From G965204755 sp965243415 (GTDB lineage Bacteria > Acidobacteriota > Vicinamibacteria > Marinacidobacterales > Marinacidobacteraceae), in NCBI GenBank assembly GCA_965243415.1, contig OZ251549.1, forward strand, positions 558,001 to 622,000: a stretch of DNA of 64,000 nt, read 5' to 3'. Both the position numbers and the translations under genes were made by a program. Every line of letters starts with the position of its first letter. Within the stretch, counting starts at the first letter, position 1. Below, piece by piece: positions 59,651 to 64,000 of this stretch. The notes under the pieces were generated by a model. That model did no database searches. It was not told where the DNA came from and saw only the letters and a program-made list of their open reading frames with translations.

Positions 59651-60157
59651 ATGGCGACCGGCGAGGTTCCGAAAGTGCCTCGGCGGCGGTGGGTCACCGA
59701 GGAGGCGAACGCGCGCTCCGAGGTGTACGCGGCAGCCCCCGTTCCGGTGAAAGAGATCGCCGAACGAAACGGAGTCGAAGTCGTCCTCGCGGATTTCGGA
59801 CCGAACCGGGACCGGGTCTCCGGCATCTGCGACTTCCGGAACCGCAAGATCTTCGTGAATGTCGCGGACATTTTCGTGCGTCGCCGTTTCACCATCGCCC
59901 ACGAACTCGGCCACTGGATCCTCCATCGGGATCTCTATGAGGCCAACCCGGACGAGTACCGTTTCCTCCCCAGATTCCAGCATACGGACGATCAGGGCCC
60001 TCTCGAACAGGAGGCGAACAGGTTCGCCGCTCATCTCCTCGTTCCCGACCGCCTCCTGGTCCCGGTCGTCGGCGCGGCCACTGCCTCGGCGTTGGCCGAG
60101 ATCTTCAATGTGTCCCGGACGATGATGGAGTTTCGAATTCGCGATGTCCGCGGATGA
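59651..60157 (+). CDS. ImmA/IrrE-family metallo-endopeptidase
   Basis: 168 residues from ATG 59651. The zinc motif is FTIAHELGHWILH (HExxH), followed by EQEANRFAAHLLVP, where the Glu is the third ligand; both are typical of the IrrE/ImmA family. There is no N-terminal HTH, but the C-terminus (ASALAEIFNVSRTMMEFRIRD) is the family's HTH-like tail. It overlaps the next gene by 14 bases, implying coupling. Such proteases cleave phage-type repressors or act as antitoxins. Confidence 0.88.
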   Translation: MATGEVPKVPRRRWVTEEANARSEVYAAAPVPVKEIAERNGVEVVLADFGPNRDRVSGICDFRNRKIFVNVADIFVRRRFTIAHELGHWILHRDLYEANPDEYRFLPRFQHTDDQGPLEQEANRFAAHLLVPDRLLVPVVGAATASALAEIFNVSRTMMEFRIRDVRG

Positions 60158-60473
60158 CCCTTCGAGCCCTTCGGGTTTGGCGGCGCGGATTCAGAGTGTC
60201 CTCGACGGCGTCACTCGCGCAAGCGACGACGACTCGTCGAAGAAAACGGCGGAGCCTTACGAGTCCAGGTATTCGGGCCTTCGCGACCTCGCAAAGCAGA
60301 AAGAGACCTGGTCGATCTGGCTTCGGGGGATCCTGATCGCCGTCTTCGCTCTCCAATTCGTCCTGCTGGTGGCGGTTCTCGCCGGTCGCGAAATGGATGT
60401 CTGGACCACGCGGGGAATCCTGCTGCAGTCCACGGCCATGTTCGTCGCGGCTCTCCGGTTCCTGTTCAAGTAG
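60144..60473 (+). CDS. Small two-TM membrane protein coupled to ImmA/IrrE
   Basis: 109 residues. The first 55 are charged and cytosolic; two hydrophobic helices follow (about 60-80, ILIAVFALQFVLLVAVLAG, and about 88-106, TRGILLQSTAMFVAALRFLF). I do not recognise the family. It starts inside the end of the ImmA/IrrE gene. A membrane-active effector or sensor released by the protease is a reasonable hypothesis from context only. Confidence 0.7.
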   Translation: MSADDPSSPSGLAARIQSVLDGVTRASDDDSSKKTAEPYESRYSGLRDLAKQKETWSIWLRGILIAVFALQFVLLVAVLAGREMDVWTTRGILLQSTAMFVAALRFLFK

Positions 60474-60734
60474 CGTCCGAATCGCCCGTCACCGCGCTGT
60501 CTCCGAGCGCCGGCTGAGTTCGTTGATCCTCGGGATCACACATGGCATCAGCGCCCGGCTGGCGCTCGGGACGGCGATGGCTGCGGAACATTCCGCGAAA
60601 CCTCGGTCGTTCAGCTCGCCACCGGCCGTAAAACTATCTGGCTTCGGGGATCTCGCTCCACGGGCCACTTCTTTCGGTCGCCATCAGCGCCGAACGGCAC
60701 TGCGTCGCCGATGTCGATTCTGAACTTCCTCAGA

Positions 60735-62840
60735 CTACTCCATACTAGCGAACCGACTCCGAATCTCCTTGAACAGTCGCCCGGCAGCGTCAAGCGTGTG
60801 CTTCGGAACCTCCCGCGTGCCCTGTGCCCACGCAGATACGAGGCCCAGCGCCACCGACGCCTTCCATCCATCCGGAAGATCCACTGCCTGACGCTTTGCT
60901 GCACTCTTGATCTGAGACGGCAGTGTCCCTTCAACACGATTCTCGCCATCCAACGCCAACGACTTCCCAGTTATCCCGCGCAACGCCTCAACTATATCCG
61001 CCGCGCCAACGACGTCCTCAATCGTAGTGACCGTGCTGGGCATCTCCGGAACCTCGTCCAGCATCAAGACTCCCGCTTCATGCCCGCGATACACCTCCCT
61101 GAGAAGCGCCTCTCCTCGCACTCTTCCCGCCTCGTCACCGTCGAGAAGAATCACAGGGCGTACCCGTTCCGACAGGAAGAGCGACGCGAGGTTTCCCACC
61201 TTCTGCGTCCCGCCACACGGTACGATGTAGATGTCATCCGGTAGTCCGACCTTCCCTACGGATGCACAATGTTGCGAGAGAGCGGTGAGATACAGATAGT
61301 CCGTCACCCCTTCGACAAGAAGATTCTTGCGGTGCCGAAAGAGTTCCTTCATCATCGCATAGCCGGCCGCAGCCTGAAGCGGAAAGATCGTATCTCGATC
61401 CTGTGGCCAGATCCCCGCAGTGATGCGCGCCCGGCCTTCGTCGCTCTCCGTGACGGGACGAACACGATCGAGATGGTCACCATCAATCAGAAACGGAGAG
61501 TGCGTCGTGTACAGTATCTGATTCTTCCGCGACAAGTCCTCAAAGAACGCAATGAGTTCTTGCTGCGCAGTCGGATGCAGATGAAGTCCCGGCTCATCCA
61601 GTAGGAGAATCGCGTTCTTGTGTTCTCCATCGGATTCCGCGAGAAAGACGAGATAGAACGAGAAGAACCACTGAAAGCCCTTGCTCCGAGATTCCAGTTC
61701 AATCTCGATGTTCTCTCGCCTGTCGTCCGTTACCCAGATCCGGAAGAAGTCACCGTCCGCGTCGTACCGAATCTTGTGGCGCCTTTGGTGCCACCAGTTG
61801 GAGAATTTGTTACTGATTTCGTTCGAGGCTGCGTTCAGTGAGATCGCACGTCGTTCCTTGACTCGCCGCTCCTCTGCCGCGTCTTCATTCGACAGAGTGT
61901 CACCGCGTTTGCGTGCCTCGGCCATTTCATCCGTCCCTTGGGTTGCGAGTTCAACGGGATCAAGACCAGCCTGATTGAACATAGCCGTCACGGTGCGGAC
62001 GCGAGAAGCCGAGGAATCTTGATCACGATCCTCCAAGTACCGAGACAGCCATATGGCACTGTCGAGAACACCATAGTTTTCAAAGTAGATGAAAACAGGA
62101 AGACTCTCTTCGACCAATTGACAGATTCGGTCGATCGGTGGCTCCACTCGGGCGGCGTCCAGAGCACCGTCGATCGCGGTCAGGAGCAGATCGACGGCTC
62201 TTGCTGTGCGCGCCGTGCCATACTGTTCCGCAGAGGCACGAAGCTGTGTCAACAGCGTGATGGCGTCGCTGTCGCGTAGGTCCTCGTGTTTGTTCAAGGC
62301 ATCTTTGCTCTCTGCCACCCATTGCAGGGTTCCAGAGCGCCATTCACTGTACTCCGCCGGATCGTCGTTGCGGGATGGCCGCGAAGGTCGGATTTTTTGG
62401 GCGAACGTGTTGAATGCGTTGAGAAGAGCAGTCGGCCGGAGAAGCAGTTCCGGAAGGGGAGGTTCGAAATCGTGAGTGTAGCGGCCATCGTAGTGGCGAT
62501 GGACAGTGGCGGTCTCGGGCGCTGCCTCGCCGCCCGGAAGTAGGGACGCGATTCGCTGCCGTATTCCGTCCGGTATCTCGAACTCAACGGAACACACGGG
62601 CGGGCCCGTGATGCCGACGGCGGCCCTGTGTTGGTGAAAGCGATCTCGGGGATAATCGCGCTGAAGATCGTACGGAGCCTTGGAGCCTGGATTGAACCGA
62701 TAGAGCGCCTGAAGGAGAGAAGTCTTTCCGGACTCATTTCTTCCGACGAAGGCCGTAACCAAATCAAGGTCAATCCAGCCGCTGTCGTCGATGTTGCGGA
62801 AGTGTTGAACTCGGAAACGGAGGGCCTTCATGCGTGACAC
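60735..62840 (-). CDS. OLD-family ATP-dependent endonuclease (ABC ATPase plus TOPRIM)
   Basis: 701 residues (GTG 62840, or ATG 62831 giving M-K-A-L-R-F). ATPase part: Walker A GRNESGKT near residue 34, Walker B ILLLDEPGLHLHP near residue 420, and H-loop TTHSPFLI. C-terminal TOPRIM: LLVEGVTDYLYL with the catalytic Glu and VILLDGDEAG with the Asp pair. All key residues are intact. This is the class 1 OLD layout, also used as GajA in Gabija; no UvrD-like GajB is adjacent, so single-gene OLD is preferred. Codon use is markedly less GC-rich than the window average, a sign of transfer. Confidence 0.9.
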   Translation of the reverse strand: MSRMKALRFRVQHFRNIDDSGWIDLDLVTAFVGRNESGKTSLLQALYRFNPGSKAPYDLQRDYPRDRFHQHRAAVGITGPPVCSVEFEIPDGIRQRIASLLPGGEAAPETATVHRHYDGRYTHDFEPPLPELLLRPTALLNAFNTFAQKIRPSRPSRNDDPAEYSEWRSGTLQWVAESKDALNKHEDLRDSDAITLLTQLRASAEQYGTARTARAVDLLLTAIDGALDAARVEPPIDRICQLVEESLPVFIYFENYGVLDSAIWLSRYLEDRDQDSSASRVRTVTAMFNQAGLDPVELATQGTDEMAEARKRGDTLSNEDAAEERRVKERRAISLNAASNEISNKFSNWWHQRRHKIRYDADGDFFRIWVTDDRRENIEIELESRSKGFQWFFSFYLVFLAESDGEHKNAILLLDEPGLHLHPTAQQELIAFFEDLSRKNQILYTTHSPFLIDGDHLDRVRPVTESDEGRARITAGIWPQDRDTIFPLQAAAGYAMMKELFRHRKNLLVEGVTDYLYLTALSQHCASVGKVGLPDDIYIVPCGGTQKVGNLASLFLSERVRPVILLDGDEAGRVRGEALLREVYRGHEAGVLMLDEVPEMPSTVTTIEDVVGAADIVEALRGITGKSLALDGENRVEGTLPSQIKSAAKRQAVDLPDGWKASVALGLVSAWAQGTREVPKHTLDAAGRLFKEIRSRFASME

Positions 62841-63750
62841 TCGATGGCGCGCCTATTGTGGTCGCGCCCGCTAGAACGGAGGATGGGTGCGAGATGGACA
62901 GCCGGTAGTCGGAGGCCCGCACCGCGGAGGGACTGGTGGGGAGTATAGCGCAGACCAGCCGGTCGGTGCGGTGCCCGTCCTGTGGATCGCAGGACCGGGT
63001 CGCCTTTCCGAAGGTGGCACCGGCGGCGTCCCCGAGAGCCACAGATCAAGCGACACTGGGAGTGCGATTGCCCCCCCCCCCCCCCCCCCCCCCCCCGGCG
63101 ACCAGCCAAGCGGCCTCCGGTTGCACGCCGACCGAGGACTCCGGCAGGCCCGTGGATCGGATGTGGCCGGAGGAGTCGGCCACTCCCGATGTTGGCCGGC
63201 GTCTTGGTCCAGTCCCGGACACCGACACATGTAGAAGTCGGACTGGTGGCGGTTTTCCGGGCACTTCCGCCTCTGACAGTCCGGCCCCAACTTCGGGCAC
63301 CGGTCACACCGGACGAACAGCCCCTTCGGAACGTGCGTGCCGGCGGGGCCTCCGGAAACGCTGGCCCCGTGGGAGATCGGCTTAGGTCGCGGCCAACTGC
63401 GGGGCGTAGAGACCAACCGGTCGGGCTCCCGCATGGGTGGCCCCGATCCTCGGAATCTGGCTGGCGGCACATCGAGTGGCGGGCGCGGAACCGACCGATC
63501 GGGCGCAGAAGGGGGCGACGGTCCTTGTCCGATCGGTCCAGAAGGGTCCGGGGCTCTCCCGCTAAGGCGGGGAATTCTCTCCGACGTGCCCCCCGCCTCC
63601 CTCTTCACGGTTCCGTCCTCGGCACACGGCTCTGCAGATTCGCATGGAACGTGGGCGCACTCTCCGCAGTCGCATCCGGCGCCCGAGGTCCGTGGCCGAA
63701 ACGGGCGCTGGCGGGCCCTCCCAACCACCGCCCACAGCCCGTCCGATCTC
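62841..63750. other. 910-bp stretch without a confident gene, containing a 26-base poly(C) run
   Basis: Between the divergent OLD gene and the final methyltransferase. A run of 26 C (63071-63096) is followed by GGCG, as at 10334. A 298-codon frame on the minus strand crosses it (the run would encode polyglycine). That frame includes Cys-rich segments (CDRCPKLGPDCQRRKC and CDCGECAHVPC), but overall composition does not look like a stable protein. Otherwise I see no gene, RNA or repeat. Confidence 0.5.
63071..63096. repeat. Poly(C) homopolymer, 26 bases
   Basis: Uninterrupted 26 C followed by GGCG. The second such run in the window, also intergenic. It may be a slippage-prone element or an artefact. 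Confidence 0.95.
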
Positions 63751-64000
63751 GTGGCACCGAGACTCATCCCCGGCCATCCGCCCGGGCCTTGCGGAGAGAA
63801 CCAGGGCGGGACAGCCCCGGCCGGCCGGGAAGTCCCACCGGCGCGGTGGAGACACCTCGTTCATCTCGGCGACTGCCTCGACATCATGAAGGGGTTCCCT
63901 GACGACAGCGTCAACCTGATTTTCACCTCCCCTCCGTACGCCGACGCTCGGAAGCACACCTATGGAGGACTGGCTCCCGACGATTATGTGGAATGGTTCC
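63751..64000 (+). CDS. DNA methyltransferase, N-terminal fragment (cut by window end)
   Basis: The frame is open to the last base. It reads HLGDCLDIMKGFPDDSVNLI, then FTSPPYADARKHTYGG, then APDDYVEW. S-P-P-Y is motif IV of N4-cytosine (and some N6-adenine) methyltransferases; the preceding G-D-C-L-x-x-M opening is typical of beta-class enzymes. GTG 63751 is a tentative start, since no ATG or ribosome-binding site is evident and the frame is open farther upstream. It is probably part of a restriction-modification or other defence locus continuing beyond the window. Confidence 0.8.
   Translation, partial: MAPRLIPGHPPGPCGENQGGTAPAGREVPPARWRHLVHLGDCLDIMKGFPDDSVNLIFTSPPYADARKHTYGGLAPDDYVEWF

Noticed and set aside
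60735..62840. Gabija system (GajA)
   Set aside because: The ATPase-TOPRIM layout fits GajA, but no UvrD/PcrA-like GajB gene is adjacent on either side within the window.
62871..63767. Long minus-strand frame with Cys-rich CxxC-like segments spanning the poly(C) run
   Set aside because: Its composition is Pro/Arg/Gly-biased, the poly(C) run would encode polyglycine, no start signal is visible, and the opposite strand is equally open. The Cys clusters are suggestive but not enough to call a gene.

Overview
The window is very GC-rich bacterial chromosome. The codon bias is strong, the genes are dense, and many same-strand neighbours overlap by 4 bases (GTGA or ATGA). Several genes have a TANNNT -10-like hexamer only 6-12 bases before the start codon, which suggests leaderless or near-leaderless transcripts. 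An OmpA-like protein, a lipobox protein, a Tat-exported peptidase, ScpA/ScpB and an RluB-Cmk fusion fit a diderm-type free-living bacterium. I cannot place the phylum from the sequence alone. No rRNA, tRNA, CRISPR array, transposase or integrase was recognised.

Layout. (1) 0-21 kb is mostly housekeeping: a ClC channel (cut by the window edge), dtd, a DsbA-like lipoprotein, a PPOX-type flavoprotein, a frameshifted unknown gene, an SDR, a YjbQ protein, a glcDEF-like glycolate/FAD oxidase set, a quinone oxidoreductase, then uvrC-trpS-scpA-scpB-rluB/cmk. An orphan ABC-type AAA ATPase (19.9-21.1 kb) follows. (2) 21.3-31.9 kb is a minus-strand cluster of nine genes headed by a MerR regulator. It holds a VIT/vWA protein fused to a DUF932-like domain, a stand-alone DUF932-like protein, two membrane proteins, a MotA/ExbB-like and a MotB/OmpA-like pair resembling the Zorya ZorAB motor, and two tandem secreted paralogues. 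I recognise no described system with this composition; it is the best candidate for something new. (3) 32-50.6 kb is a plus-strand defence island. Its frame is a DUF499 ATPase, a DUF1156 DNA methyltransferase and a PLD-SNF2 helicase, matching the helicase-methylase-ATPase (Hma) type. Between its components lie three tandem Septu (PtuA)-like ATPases with one intact HNH (PtuB-like) nuclease and a deleted second one, plus a TIR protein. An ATPase/TOPRIM-like pair closes the island. (4) 50.6-53.7 kb holds minus-strand toxin-antitoxin type genes and small unknown genes. (5) 54.1-59.2 kb returns to metabolism: an SDR, a SulP transporter, a Tat-exported dipeptidase and a homocysteine S-methyltransferase-like enzyme. 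(6) 59.6-64 kb is a second accessory stretch: ImmA/IrrE plus a 2-TM protein, an OLD-family nuclease, a poly(C) tract, and the start of an SPPY DNA methyltransferase cut by the window end.

Themes. Defence genes are stacked in co-directional, overlapping operons. The MerR gene and the DUF499 gene diverge from about 50 bp containing a perfect 7-bp inverted repeat, so regions 2 and 3 may share control. ATPases that have lost their nuclease partner have also lost catalytic residues, both in the Septu-like tandem array and in the orphan ATPase at 19.9 kb. Two intergenic poly(C) runs (31 and 26 bases) and a degenerate duplication of the glcF 3' end are the most striking non-coding structures.
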